64,000 nt of DNA from Ligula intestinalis (Eukaryota > Platyhelminthes > Cestoda > Diphyllobothriidea > Diphyllobothriidae): NCBI GenBank assembly GCA_036362985.1, contig JAYGXS010000003.1, forward strand, positions 63,012,319-63,076,318, given 5' to 3'. The notes under the pieces are model-generated. The model was not told the DNA's origin, did no database searches, and was given only the letters and a program-made list of their open reading frames with translations. The translations under genes were made by a program, and so were the position numbers. This document shows, piece after piece, positions 12,569 to 25,224 of the stretch (positions within the stretch are counted from its first letter, which is position 1; each line of letters begins with the position of its first letter).

Positions 12569-13290
12569 TCAAAAATGCAGACAAACAAAGCAGAAGATTA
12601 GTGAGGATGTTAAAGGATAATAAATTCCCACGTGAATGGAGAGCGAAAATTGGTGGCTCAAATTCGAAAGCTGGGCCTTATTTTCCGTAGGCGTTGACTC
12701 TCGGTCCTGCGTACTCGTTTGCCCTACTGGCTCTGGCCGACTTGATCCGAGCCCCGTGCGAAGCGCTTGGTAGGCATGGTCGGTAACTCTGTTGATTGTG
12801 TCAGTGCAGGACCAACTTTCCAGCACTAGCCTGGCCATTTACTCATTGGCCCTGCCGATTAGCCTCGCTTTCTCAAAGGCTAATTCATGTTTGTGCTGTT
12901 GAACATGGCCATAGACTAAAGAAAATATGTCCTTGTGATTGATTGCAAGTTGATATTTGTGCAATCTTGTGCCCAGGCGTTTGCCCGTCTCTCAAACATA
13001 CCTTGCCTCGCAGTTCTTGCTTGGTAGACTGTAGACTACGGCTGATTGCTCCGTTGCTGGCAGCGGGTCTTTGGGCTTCATGATTTGTTATCTGATTGTG
13101 AAATCTGGTCTATGCGCCACTCTAGTCCCAAAGGATTGTAGGATTCTTGAAGTCGCCTCTGAAACGTTCATCGCGTAGGCGATGGCGAGCCAGAATTTTG
13201 GCTTTTCTTCTTCGCTCGACCAAGGAACGCGAGGATTCTTGAGACACTTTTCCTTCATCCGCAAGTGCGTCAAGAAGCCCACCAGCAGCC
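12569..13290 (-). pseudogene. PLE-B connector and GIY-YIG endonuclease, broken
   Basis: The minus-strand translation begins FLTHLRMKEKC, then WLAIAYAMNVSEATSRIL and TRVAHRPDFTIR, which align with the PLE-A connector WRAIPYIKGVSEAVSRLL and IAHRPEATIRR. A frame change follows, then SAVVYSLPSKNCEARYV, a TGA, and ETGKRLGTRLHK, the degenerate GIY-YIG core, with the glycine expected before ET replaced by the stop. The domain continues to RLIGRAN and MARLVLESW before fading out. It is dead, and is useful mainly for typing the element. Confidence 0.72.
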
Positions 13291-13530
13291 GACCTCCGGG
13301 AGACTAAATGCGGTCGGCAACGAACGGGCAGGGCAAAGTTTGCACGTCCAACACCGATATAATTTGAGGCAAACGGCAAGGCAGATTAACTCAAGACCAC
13401 AAGACTCAACTACCACTAAACTCTGACGATGGAAGCGAAAAGGTTTTTGAAACGTCAGTTCAAATATAATTTGGTCCATGAACTCGCCCACTCTTCTTCT
13501 TCCTTATCTTTGGGAGATGATAAACGCGAT
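13276..13530 (+). repeat. PLE-B terminal inverted arm, right
   Basis: This is the plus-strand partner of 11731-11985. It begins inside the coding region of the minus-strand element (AGCCCACCAGCAGCC) and ends GGGAGATGATAAACGCGAT. It carries CTGACGA (13423-13429), GAAA (13449-13452) and CGTC (13453-13456). Confidence 0.8.
13419..13460 (+). ncRNA. Hammerhead ribozyme-like motif (PLE-B right end)
   Basis: Read as RNA, the order is AACU, CUGACGA, about 19 nt, GAAA, CGUC, AGUU. The hammerhead core is CUGANGA, helix II, GAAA, helix III, then UH at the cut site, which fits with cleavage after the C of CGUC (13456). AACU (13419-13422) and AGUU (13457-13460) are exact complements and would form helix I. 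Helix III would be minimal, as I recall for PLE ribozymes. Helix II is not well paired in this copy, so activity is uncertain. Confidence 0.55.
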
Positions 13531-16500
13531 TCAGACATACACACAGGATCAAGTGCCCTTAATAAAACTTTCGTTCTGCTGCTATTTACGGCTGCTCCGG
13601 TAGCTGCAGTTCTCCAGGAGGTGTTTTATGCCACATTAAGGAATCTGCTGTGATGGTTTCCTATAAGGATTGAACAAAGTGGTGACTGACGTTATAATGA
13701 AAACAATAATAAGTGCAAATTTTAACGATCAATTATTTTATATGTATCATTATCTATTTTTTAAGTCGTTGTTGATAGTTTTTTGAAAGTTTAAAATAAA
13801 TATAATCAAACCAAATCAAAAAACATTTCGGGTATGTGACTTAGATTAAGAGAAAAGTGCTACATCTGAATTTACCAGAATTCACGTTTGTGAAATCTTT
13901 TTTCCCTTGTTTCAGACGCACGCTACGTTATATGTGCCATCAGTGTCAATTGATAAATATCATTTATTCATTTCCCTAGCGCAATCTTTAAATAATCTAC
14001 TTGACAAAGTCCTTATAAGTTCCAGGTAGTTTTTTCAGTTTTTCAAGTAGATTTATTTTCAGCTCGACGTGATTGCATCATATACACTATCCGACTTAAT
14101 AGACTAACATGATGTCGGACGAAAACGTTTGTAGACTTTTTCCTACATTTCTGAGATTTAGTAGCTTGTCGTTTATAATTTCTGGTAAGTTTGAGTACTG
14201 ATAAACGCAATTATATATATATAGTGGAAAAATGGGCGCCAAATGTTGAAATTAAAACGTTCGAAAAAAAAAACCCTAAAAGAACGGACGTTAAGAGTGA
14301 TAGGTAAACATTTCCGGACATATACCCGCATTTTCTTATAAAATTGTGGGATATATAGCAATTTCTAGAGCGAATGTTTCAAAAAGATCCCGAAAAAAAA
14401 ATTTCCATCATTGTATCCTACGTTCCATTCTGTTTAGCTTAAGAAATTATTTCGAAGCTACTAGCTTCGATTATGCATCAGAATCCACATAATTCCACCA
14501 ATAATCCCCCAGTTCCCGACATCGTATGCAATTTTTGTTTTGCAATTCTTATTAGTTATTCGGATGGTGTCCACATTTCAGTAAACCTTACGATTAGGGA
14601 GCGGAACGTGAGTGGTAACATAAAATTGACGATTTTGTAAGCCACTAAACCAGCAGAAACTCTATCTGCAAAGGCGTGGTAGGCACTGCTCAGGCAGCCC
14701 TTATTTTATGCTTGCGTATTAAGTGTTTAGCTCACGCCTAAAAAACTGCCCTAAAATAGCTTTCAGACAAAATAAAAAGAACATTTTTTCTCGAAAAAAA
14801 GTCTTTTCCTTTTCAACATTCACTTTTTCGCTATTTTTATAACAAATGCACACTTTAAATAGAATTCTTGCAAAATTATTTTTTAAGCTCCATCGTTATA
14901 TAAAACGCAGTCGACTGACCCTCACAATATACTGTATTTAATTTAAACAACAATTAAAGTGGGAGAAATGCCTTTTAATTCAGCGACTTGAAGATAAGTG
15001 TAGACGTTTTGTTCCACTTTTGGCCCTTTGTTCACTTATTGAGTATATTTTGAATCCTCTGCAAGCATAATCAATTGTCAAGCACCAATCTGTCAAGTAA
15101 TGAGGCCATATATAAAATCGGTTACTGTGGCTGTCCAATTTTTGGTACACGATACAATTTTGGATGAATGCACGCTGAGTGCAGCATTTGAGGGCTTCTG
15201 TAGCCAGTGCCTAAGCTACGTAGTGCGTTTTTTTCAAATTGATTAAAGGTTGGCCTCCTTCAGCTTTAAGAGAATAGGTACTAAGTGTGGTTGAAACTCT
15301 AACGACAGCTTCTTTATTTCCGCTTTTCGTGGAATAGCGTGCATAAAAAATGAAGAATGCTCAGGGAATTTTAATTAGCTTTGAGACCTGATGCAAAAAC
15401 GACGGTAGTTTGAAGTGAACAGTACGGTAGATTGCCTAATGCATAAAATCCCAGGAGCTGTACGAGAAAATCAGTCCATTCTGCGTCCCCCAAAAGTCCA
15501 ATGACAGTATGGAACGACAGTTTTTAAGAAGGACGCGTGGTTTGGTTCATAACTGACAATTTACAAGCATCAAATAATTTCTTTCACTACAAACCTCAAA
15601 TAGCAGATAATGGCTGTTTCAAATCACTCAGTTAACGCTAAATCTTAACTTGCTAAAAAAGAAAAGAACACATGAAGAGAAGAAAAATTTCAAAAAACAT
15701 AATCAATACAACGAACCAATACTTGGTGAACTGCCTATGTCGTTTTTAAACAGCACTGTGTCTGTGACCTATGATGGTTATTTTGCTCGTTGTCACGCTT
15801 TGTTGCATGGAAATACTTCTTTGCCTTAGGCAACTATCTTTTGATAAGTGCAAACATGTTTTCGATGGAATTTAGATCCGAAATATTGATAGGAATAAAA
15901 ATAAATTGAAAACCGCCTGTAAGTATCCAGCTTTTGTCAAAAATGCATTTTATTTGCAAGCGTCATCACATTCATAACTCCTCAGAGCGATTGAATGAAT
16001 AATTATGCTGGAAAATTATGGTGTGCATTTTGTGTCGATGGAAACCGTTATAACCAAAGGCATCCTTTAAAAGCTCAAAGGAAACTTTATTTTTATTAGT
16101 TCCCATTTCCAACCGCTAGATACATCAGTCATTGTATTTGGTCATCGTTCACACTATCAGACATCGGCAGTTCTTAAAATTTTCTCTTGGTGCCGTGTGT
16201 TCTAGAAGCATATTCTGTGCGATCGAATTTGCAGACTTATCTAAGAGTAAAGCTTCGTTGCGAAAGTAAATGGTCTTCCAAAATGAGAGTCTATAATCAA
16301 TGTAATTCCTAGTAAATTGATAATCCTGTTTAATTATTTTTTTCCTGTGGCCGTCAAAATTGTCTCGATAGCCGTATGTTGACACGGTTGTTTGTCTTCC
16401 TGCCTACTCATGGACCGTTTTGGTTCACGTAGCTTACTTCTAGACGACGATCACTCACAGAGTGACTAACTATTTAAAATTATTGTAAGGGACTGACGCG

Positions 16501-19015
16501 GCATTCCTTCCGCTGCACTTACCCATACTGGTATGTGGGCAGCTGCAAAGAAAGAAGAACATGGTCATCTTTCGTTGAAGAAATTTAATCTGTTCAAAAA
16601 ATTAAATAATACATGATAGCGTTTCCATAAACTTTATGACAGATTTTGAATTGCCACTGCAAAACACCGATGATACGGCCTTCTGAGATGCTGACGACCA
16701 GGCATCTCTGTCAATAAAGTGTAGGTGGGAGGCAAGACAACAGATTTATTACTTTTCATTAACGTCATTCCTAGAAGAATCTTAAAGAGGCACCTGAAGC
16801 GTGCATCACATTGAAAACAAAGAAGCTGTGTTGCACTTGTTCTCCCTTTGAAGGGGACTCGGTGAGTTCGTTCTTGCGAATACGTCTTGACCAACCTGTT
16901 TTACAAATGATTCCAGTAACAGGAAATCGCGATTTTGCGAGGTAGCAAATTTAACATGAAAAAGAGAAAGCTACGTTGCCAGATCAGGCCATCTACATGT
17001 GCATTTATTCCTTTACTTATTTCAACGTAGTCAGGTAGCATTGATTTCACGGTCGGGAGCCTTTTTTTAAAGTTTCTCGGAATATCTGCTCACATTATTT
17101 GAGGAAAGATTAAAGTATGAGTAAACGCAATGCCCTTTAATGACAAATCGTTGATTCTAAGTATTGTGTTAGCCCCCACGAAGAGTTCCGAGTGATTTAA
17201 TGGGTCCCACCGTATAACTTTACATCTGCTGACGTCTACTAGCGACTACTGAAGCGGTTGCCATCAGGGCAAGAATATCGATCTTGTACGCATAAAAGAA
17301 CCTCATGCTCGTTCCGCATTTGCTAGACCCAAATGTTGGTTAATTGCGTGCAATTCTTAGCATCTTAATTACCCATTCTCCAACAATTAACGCCCTTTCT
17401 GTTCCATCTACAAGTTTTTCGAAAGGGTGGACGTCCATTGATTTGTCCTACCACTCGCATGCTATACCTGACTCCGTTTTCCTATAAATTCACTAGCCTT
17501 ATAACAGTTTATGCCAAGCAACTATGAGTTCCCTTGAAATAAAATTTAGTAATTATGGTTGAATACGCATTGGCAAAAGAAACTGGTGTATACTAAATTG
17601 GCTGACAATTATTCTAACAAATATAAATGAGTGAAAAGGTGTCCATTGAAAGGCAAGCAGGCAAAAACTGTAGGCGTTGTGTATCTGGCGAATGTGCTTT
17701 GGAGCGTTAATCAACTCAGCTCTTCAGGTTAATTGAAATCAAACATGCAACTATTTGTTTCTTAAATCTCCTAACAGTGACTGTAAGATCTTATCGATTC
17801 ATTACCCGTGTCAGAGAAGGAGATATTTAAGCGAAGCAGTAACTTGCATGTGCGGTCCCCTGTCGGTTTCGGAGTGAATGTGAACCTGTTCCGCGTTTTT
17901 GAGGATTTAAAAAATCTATTCACGTTCATTTTATTCATGCCCATAACGTTTTTGACTTACATGGCGCTTTTGCAGTCTTAAAAAAGCAGTTTAAAATGCC
18001 ATTTAGGAAGGCCCAGCTTGGACATCTGCAATTCGTCTCAATACACTCGCAATCAAGATTTACACTTGATTACTGCAGAGTACTCGAAAAACACAGTCAT
18101 TACGCTCTTAGCTTGCATTTAAAAAATGTGCATGCTTACCAGAAGATCTGAATATAAACGTGGCGTAGCTTCTGATTACTCAAGTCCTTGAAGCCTACTT
18201 TATCGTTGCAACTTTATTTGGTAACGATGATTTTATTTTTTATTTTTTTCTTATAATTTGAGCTTCATAATATGCGACGCGTGCTCCTTTAATATATTTT
18301 CACAGAAAAATTTAATTTTTGACTAAGGTTTTTGTGGTGGTTACTCTGGCCACATAAACCAAACAGTCTGCCTTTTTTACTGAATTTGACAACATTATCC
18401 ATAAAGTGAATTCAAACTACGGCGGAGACGTGTTGAGCGCTCAATTTACGGTTCATGCTCGTCATGTTGATCCTCTAAACCTCATTGTTGCCTCCACACA
18501 GGCAATCATATAGCGACAATGAGAATTTAGCAGAAGTATTGATAAAGATATGCATGTCTCTTAACCTGATTGGCGAATACTCTTTCATGATAATTAAAAT
18601 TCTCCGATCGTAACCAAAAACATTCAAGGCTCATTTTTTGACATGCCTAACACGGAAAGAAATATAAATGCAGAATCAAAAATAAGAACAAGAAGTAAGA
18701 ATTCCAGACCCTGCTGTTGTTAATGTTGGTTTCCCATATATTATTGCACGATTTAATTTCCATCTAATTTATGCTAAAATAAATTCAACGGTCGAAAATT
18801 AAATGCGGTCAATTTAAAAGTCACCAAAGCTTGCAGGCACCTGCCTGAAAAATTAAAAATTGTCATGAAAATAACTCTGTAAGTAGGAAAAATAACTTTC
18901 GTATCTTTCATGTTAGTTGTGCACGTTATTATTCCATTTATTAAGGTTAACTCTTTAAGGACATGAAAATATTCAAAATTTCCATGGCTTATAAAATTAC
19001 TCTGCTTCGTTTTAG

Positions 19016-19176
19016 CAACTCTAAAGGATTTCTTCCGGGAGCTGCCCGAGCCTCTCTTTACCAATACCCTCTATCCGATGGTCTACGAAGCTACACAAGT
19101 AGCAGGGCCGGGTGACTCCCACATGGGAACAAAGCTCATTCTTAACATTTTGGACTGTCTTCCAACCTCAAATCAA
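19016..19176 (+). CDS. SYDE: SYDE/syd-1-type RhoGAP, internal exon (middle of GAP domain)
   Basis: A pyrimidine-rich stretch and TTTTAG precede the exon, and CAA|GTGAGT closes it. Joining the leftover G of the previous exon to CA gives an alanine codon. The frame then reads TLKDFFRELPEPLF, the most typical RhoGAP signature (family form LK-FLRELPEPL). K145 and R149, numbered from the window start, correspond to the conserved Lys and Arg that support the arginine finger and bind the GTPase. The exon encodes 53 whole residues and ends on a codon boundary with LILNILDCLPTSNQ, the usual start of the next GAP helix. It is too short and lacks a start codon, so simple ORF calling misses it. A minus-strand ORF lies across it and is a shadow. 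Confidence 0.9.
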
Positions 19177-20635
19177 GTGAGTTCGCACTTCTTCATGTGA
19201 AATTTATGCAAACAGCAGTGCATTCAAAAGTACATTTCCGTGTACATTTGTAAAAAACCATATTATATGAAATCAAGGCGACAAGTTTGCTAATACAAGC
19301 AAATTATGTGTTGGGAGTCAATAAAAAAACTTGTAAAGGAAAGAAGTCTTATCGTGTGTTTTGATTACATCTTCCAACTCCCCGAAGAAAGCTAAAATGT
19401 AAACTATTTGTTAAACATTCTGTGCCTCCACACATTTTTAATAGAAAAAAATGTAACAAAGGGCACTTTAACTACTCCCTGCGTAAACACAAAAATTGCT
19501 GCATTGATAAAAAATCACATAAATTACAAGCTAGTTCAGTTTGATTAAATGTCGGTCATCGCATTTAAACAAAATTCGACTTCTCAAGCCGAAACAATCA
19601 GGTTTATGAAAACACATTCATGAGTAGGAAGTGCTGATTTAAAATTTACATAAACCACCCAAATTTCCATAAAACTATAATTTTAAATCAGTATATATAG
19701 GCAGGTGCAAAGAAAATGAGTACAGTTAGCGTGAGTTAAAACGAGAAAGGAAACACTTGTCAAGAGTTATTTAAGAATTGCACCTCATATACCCTAAGTG
19801 TCAGATTTTTGCCTACGAAAACGTTGTTTATAGAGGTCTTAGGGGTTGTAAAAAAGGATATGCAGTGAAAAAATTTGTAAAAGCAAGTTTAAATTGGCAA
19901 AAATGTAGTTGAATTTGTTTCTTGCAGCCATTGAGAGTAACTGGTTTCGCATGTAAATTGAAGGTGTGTGCGACGCTTCCTGCCGTAGAGCAATTAATCT
20001 TATTCTAGAATTCACCTCAGGTATGAAGAGGTAGACGACCTCCTAACCCCATTTCTATTTTTTTATGAATTTCAAGAAAATTGCATTTTGCTATTCGGGT
20101 TATTCCGAAATATGTAAACGATAATACATATAAGGAAAATCTACAGATATAAATCAGCAATATTTCAAGAAACAATAAAATAAGAATGCATATAACAATC
20201 ACTGAGTATATTCAACTTCCTATCCTATTTCCTCGCACACAAAACCCCTATAATCACAGTTTCCATCGAAAAAAATCCTGGGACATGGTATATATGAGGT
20301 GGATAATTTAAACTGCTGTTGCCAAATTTTTATCCCAATTCGTTACCTTCAAACTATAAACCTTGTATCCTTCCTTTGAACCAATCGGCCTTGCACTAAA
20401 CCCTGTCAAACGCCTAGCACCGCAGTCAAATTTCATGCCAGACTGCGCCTCTTCGTGTCAATGTGCAAACGGATAATACTGCACTCTGCCAAAACGGGTT
20501 TGAAATAAAAACATTACCCTCACCAGTGGCAACATCCTCAAAAGCATCCCAGAAAGGTATGCCACTGCAGTTGGCAATACAGGCAAAAATGTATGTCCCA
20601 GACAGTAATCGAGAAGAAGTAGAAGATGCAATCCC

Positions 20636-20735
20636 GGACACAACCTGCGATGGACTTCCAAACGTCAGGTGATTAAAAGTCTTGTCCCAGCAATTGCATC
20701 ATCTTCTCATCAGCAGGTGACGGCTCACATGCTCG
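20636..20735 (+). mobile_element. PLE-D end fragment
   Basis: GCGATGGACTTCCAAACGTC followed by AGGTGATTAAAA and CCCAGCAATTG resembles the terminal region of family D, with GAAA changed to CAAA. It probably belongs to the same insertion as the copy at 20880-20990. The overlapping 69-codon ORF is spurious. Confidence 0.55.
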
Positions 20736-20879
20736 TCATCGAGTAATCAACGCATAAGGGGGCAATTAACCTCGAGAGGAGAGTCGTTACTTTCTCGTAG
20801 GTGTGCAGTATCATAGTGACTGTATCCTGTAAATACTGCAACTCCCAGTCCATTAATCACCACGTTCTGCTTCTGTTTA

Positions 20880-20990
20880 TGTTAATGTCTCTGAAGATGA
20901 ATCCGCGATGGACTTCTAAACGTCAGTCTTTTGAATTGCACTTGGTTTCAATCAGTGATCGTATGCCCAAATTACTGTCGTACACCCAAA
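20880..20990 (+). mobile_element. PLE-D end fragment with hammerhead-like motif
   Basis: GTCTCTGAAGATGAATCCGC, then GGACTTCTAAACGTC, is the D-type terminal motif (CUGAAGA, helix II, [G/U]AAA, CGUC), here with the GAAA degraded to TAAA. It lies in a 160-codon ORF (20801-21283) that I read as spurious. Confidence 0.6.
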
Positions 20991-23900
20991 TTTCCGTTTC
21001 TACTGGATGCGCTCGTAAGTACGCAACCTCAAGTCGTCTGTATCATCTTCGCATTATATATTACTCATTAATAAATGCAGCGACTGAGGACTGCGACACT
21101 GAGGGGCTGCAGATGGCTAAAGAATGCCAAACACTTCTTTCACGTATTTTCTTGTCTGGAGATAATAATACTCACCCGCGGCTAAATTCTCACTCTTTGG
21201 TACGAGGTGTGGGCTGTAGGCTGGATCTCCAAGGATGGTGCTATCATTGTTCCTTTCTGCAGGTGGGCTTTATTCTTGCGTAAAACCCATGCGTGAAACC
21301 GTATCACCTACCTAACAGACATTGACCATTCGTGAGAGGAATGTGAAATGGACTTTTATGTCGAATTCCATGGCTGCTCGTAACGTGATTGCTGTGGATC
21401 ACATATTTAAAAGGGATTTTCGTACCTAGACTAAGATTTAGACTGAGATAAGGAGAAATGACTGGCACAACGTCTGCCCATATTACTCTCAGGAAGCTGC
21501 CGAGTTTGTCCGATAATTATCTGTGAGAGTACCGTGGCTGTTAAAAGTATACTAGACAGGCTAATCTCGTACATTACGCACGACGTTTTTACTGGATAAG
21601 TAACCATCCTAATAATGATAAACTCGCTCAAAAAGAAATGGATTGCACTATAGTATTTAATGGAATACAAAATTTTCCAGGTCTATGATATTTTCTTGAG
21701 AGTATGCAAATTTCTAAAGGATGTCCTTGCAATTATTTGGGTTTGATTTTTTTGGACAAGAGTGGCAAGATTTAATGCTGGCCTTAATGACAGGTATTAT
21801 TGCAATTCATTACAGTATCAGTTACTGTAAGTTGGATCTATTAACCGAAAAAGAAGAAAGCATACCAGGGCCGGTAAACCCTTATTTGTGACAGAAAGCG
21901 TTAAATAAGCAAAGTTTAGAAAATCCTTTCAATTCACAAAAAAAATTGAATCATCAGTCTAATTTTGCCGGTAAATATTCTCAGTTAAAGTTAAATGTTA
22001 AACATCAAATCACTTATTGGTCTTAATGCCTTAAACCAAGAATTTGCCACAGGACAAAATTTTGAACACTTTCACTCGAGGCGCCTATAGGAAACGTGAC
22101 GAAAAATCAGATTTTGGCGCGAATTGAATTTAAGTTTACGCTACGCCTGAAAACATAGTCCAAGCTTTCCAAAATAATACCTACTTGTTGTCAGCTGACC
22201 TACTTTGATTCGATTCTTTTTAATAAAAGAAAATACTTTTTAACGGAATTTAATCACTTGAAGGCAATTAGCTGTACAGTGTACTTACCCAATGAATTGT
22301 TTCATTTTTCGAGGCTAGAACGCACCAATGAAGTGTGGAATGAATTCTCAGTGCATTCTATGTGACTAAAAAAGTTACTGCGAAATGCCGAGCTTATTTA
22401 TAATTCAAAGCGCTATTCGCGACTTCCAACAGTAGTTAACTACTCTAAGCTTCCTAAGACTTACACAAGACGACTTTTAGTTAGTATCCAGTGTACCGGT
22501 TTAAAAACAAACCGATATATCTAAATTTGGGAGTTTATGACTGAAGTACGTCATATTCCAAATTTCAGTTAACTAATTTAGCCAATAGATCACTTAATAT
22601 ACGAAGCAATAATAACTTGGAAGACGTTAATAACGCAAGTTCGGATGTATCTTTAACTCAAGGGTTTTTTGGTAGAATTAAGGGTCACTGTCCCAGGAAA
22701 CATTAGCAATCATTTCTTCTTTGCACACACTTGGTAGGAAATCATGTCTTTTTCTAACATCACTTCAAAAACGGGATAATTAGGTTTTAAAAACGGTTGT
22801 ACTAATAAAATCTTTACAATTGCCGAAGGTTTAGTCAAATAAAAATGACCACAGCTTTAAAAATTCCCTTGATGAAGTATACAACAGTCAAATCCCAACG
22901 CAGATTTTTATGAACAATTTTGAGCAGCGTTTTAATGACCTGTGTAAAAAAATGCCATTCCTTGCACTGAAAGCATATAGGGTGTACTCTGAATATGCTT
23001 GATATGAATGCTTAGGTAAAGTGGCCTTATAAGTATTCGAGAATTCGATAAATTTTTTAAAACCTTAATTAACCTTCCACGTGAGTATATAATTTGAAGG
23101 AGACGTAAGATTAACATTAAAAAGGTTTTGATTTCGTGTCCTTTAAGCTATATTTGCATTTATTAGGACATAAAAAATGGATAGAAGACATTCCTGCTAT
23201 AGTAGGGGACAGCTTCTACCAAATTTGACTTATCCAGGTTACTACAACTATATTTTTTCATGTCCGCATTCTGGCGTTCCTTAAATACATTGCATTGTCA
23301 CCAATGTTACAACATGACGTTAGTAATTATCCCTAATCCAAAACGCATTTCAGACTTCAAAGTAAGCTTTAAAAGTGCTCGAGCACTCATTGTATCTAAA
23401 ACCAAGATGCAAACACGAAAAAGGGAAGATGGCAATTACCATTAATAGACTGTGTAATGGGCAAAAGCTGGATTCAACTCTTACCTGTTTGCCCGTTGAA
23501 CATTTAGTCACATACCCTACCAGGGAGTTATGGATCCGGTTTTATCGACTGTGAGAGGAAAAATCTGAATTTACTTAGCTATGACATTTCATCGATCTGA
23601 GACGATAAGTAGTTCCCTTAAATTTTCCTTGATAGTCCCAAGGTGGTGGCGAAGCTATGCATTGAGAGGATCATCAATAAACACAATGCAACCTTGGCCC
23701 GAATTAGGCTCTAAAGCAATAAAAACGCCAGGCTTGATCTGTTACATCAAGGACCAACGCTAAATAATTGCTGACTATTTCAAAGTCTACGATGAGGATG
23801 ATTACGAGTCAACTTATTGCTTCTTGTTAAAATGTTTTTAAATATTACAGTGACTGTTGGCATATCCAGAGAATTATTTACGAATGGTAATTATTATTGG

Positions 23901-25224
23901 AAAAACACTTAACTGAATTTCACTTATTCAGGTCAACATAATTAATGAACGACATTAGCCAGTTACCAGTTCGCATGTTCATCCGGACAAAATTGTTGCT
24001 TGACCCAGGCTAACAGAAAGACCCAAGAGTGGTTTGCCCTATTCTAAATCAGGCTAAGGTCAAATCATGTTAAGTGTCGCCTGCTGGGTTAATCCATTCA
24101 TTCACAAGAAGCAAATTTGTTCCAAATTGAAGGATTTGTTGACCGAAGGGATTCTTGGTTAGCATCAATAAGATGGAGGCTTTTCAATTCCTCTAAAATA
24201 AGCTTTGCGGTGACTGTTATTTTTAAAAATTGCATATATTCAGCCGTGTGCATGAAATTATCCGGAAATGCTATTCTTCATTGTATTCCAGATAGAATCC
24301 GCCATAAACTAATGTTCAGCAAACAATTTAGTGTCTAATCGTTACATAGGCAGTAGTCTTTAAAAGCCAATTTTATTCAAGCATCTACTGTCTTCTAGTA
24401 TATTATTAATTGCACGATGAACATTTCTTCACAAATATGCGGACATTTTCCATCAATTCTAAAAGTCGTCAGAATAATAAAGTCCGTATCCAACTTGCAG
24501 ATAAATGAAAACCCTTTTGCATAGAGCGCTCTCATTTGTTTCTTCCTTAAATTTTAATTTATCCACTGTTTGCTTGTATTTATTACGTTATAAATAGGTT
24601 GGGTGGGATCGAGTTTTGAGTGATTTTATCACCTAAGCTGACTTTGAAACGCAAGCTTATTTGTTCATTAAAATATACCTTTTTTGCTTATATTTCGTCG
24701 AAAAGTCCGGTAGAGTCGGTATTATATACAAACTGAACGTAATACCTAGGTGCGTCCTATACAAGATTTTGCGCTAAGACTGATGCATGTCTAAAATAGC
24801 AACCTGGTTAAACTAATGGCTCTTTAAGACATTGTTTTCTCGGTACGAAGATGCATAAGTGGAAACCATAAACTATTTTATGATGGGAGTGATGATGGTT
24901 GAGTGGAAATGACCATCTAAAGTGGGTATCTACGGAGATATTTTGGTTTATCTCGGCAATCCACACATTATAGATCAAAATAAATCCCACAGCAGATGCT
25001 GGTGCATATTTACATCTCGTTCAGTTGTATGGTAAAATGTCAAACGCGATCGAACGTTGGCTTCGTTGGATGCATTAATGAACATAGGCTGCCGCTTAAT
25101 TTGCGGTTTTCAGACTTCGGATGCATAAGTCCAGTTAGACGCAATAAATATGTATAAGCTGTGCAGGCCAGTTCAAATGATATATAAGAGGTGAAAGTGT
25201 ATGGGATAAAAATACAGTTTGGCT

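Larger units (their letters stand above)
11731..13530 (-). mobile_element. PLE-B: Penelope-like element with 255-bp inverted ends
   Basis: The body is on the minus strand: connector and GIY-YIG remains at 12569-13290 and the 3' end towards 11731. The terminal segment 11731-11985 recurs, inverted, at 13276-13530, so both ends of the element are the same sequence facing outward. Each carries the hammerhead-like motif. The RT palm is absent. The stretch 12180-12570 is AT-rich, unlike the rest, and may be a later insertion. Confidence 0.8.
425..19015 (+). other. Intron 1 of the RhoGAP gene (18,591 bp)
   Basis: The intron has GT at 425-426 and AG at 19014-19015 and is phase 1. It holds the PLE-A inverted pair, foldback G copy 1, a PLE-E fragment, one repeat-H copy and PLE-B, listed separately. 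I see no supported coding sequence or RNA gene in the remaining stretches: 425-855, 3046-4737, 5700-7447, 7900-9800, 9990-11730 and 13531-19015. They are AT-rich with scattered homopolymer runs. Local oddities are a C-rich tract near 6600-6680, a degenerate ATC/GTC-rich patch at about 10375-10515 and a short TA run at 14211-14222. Confidence 0.85.

Noticed and set aside
20801..21283. 160-codon plus-strand ORF
   Set aside because: It runs through a PLE-D terminal motif, a non-coding element; the translation has no recognisable features.
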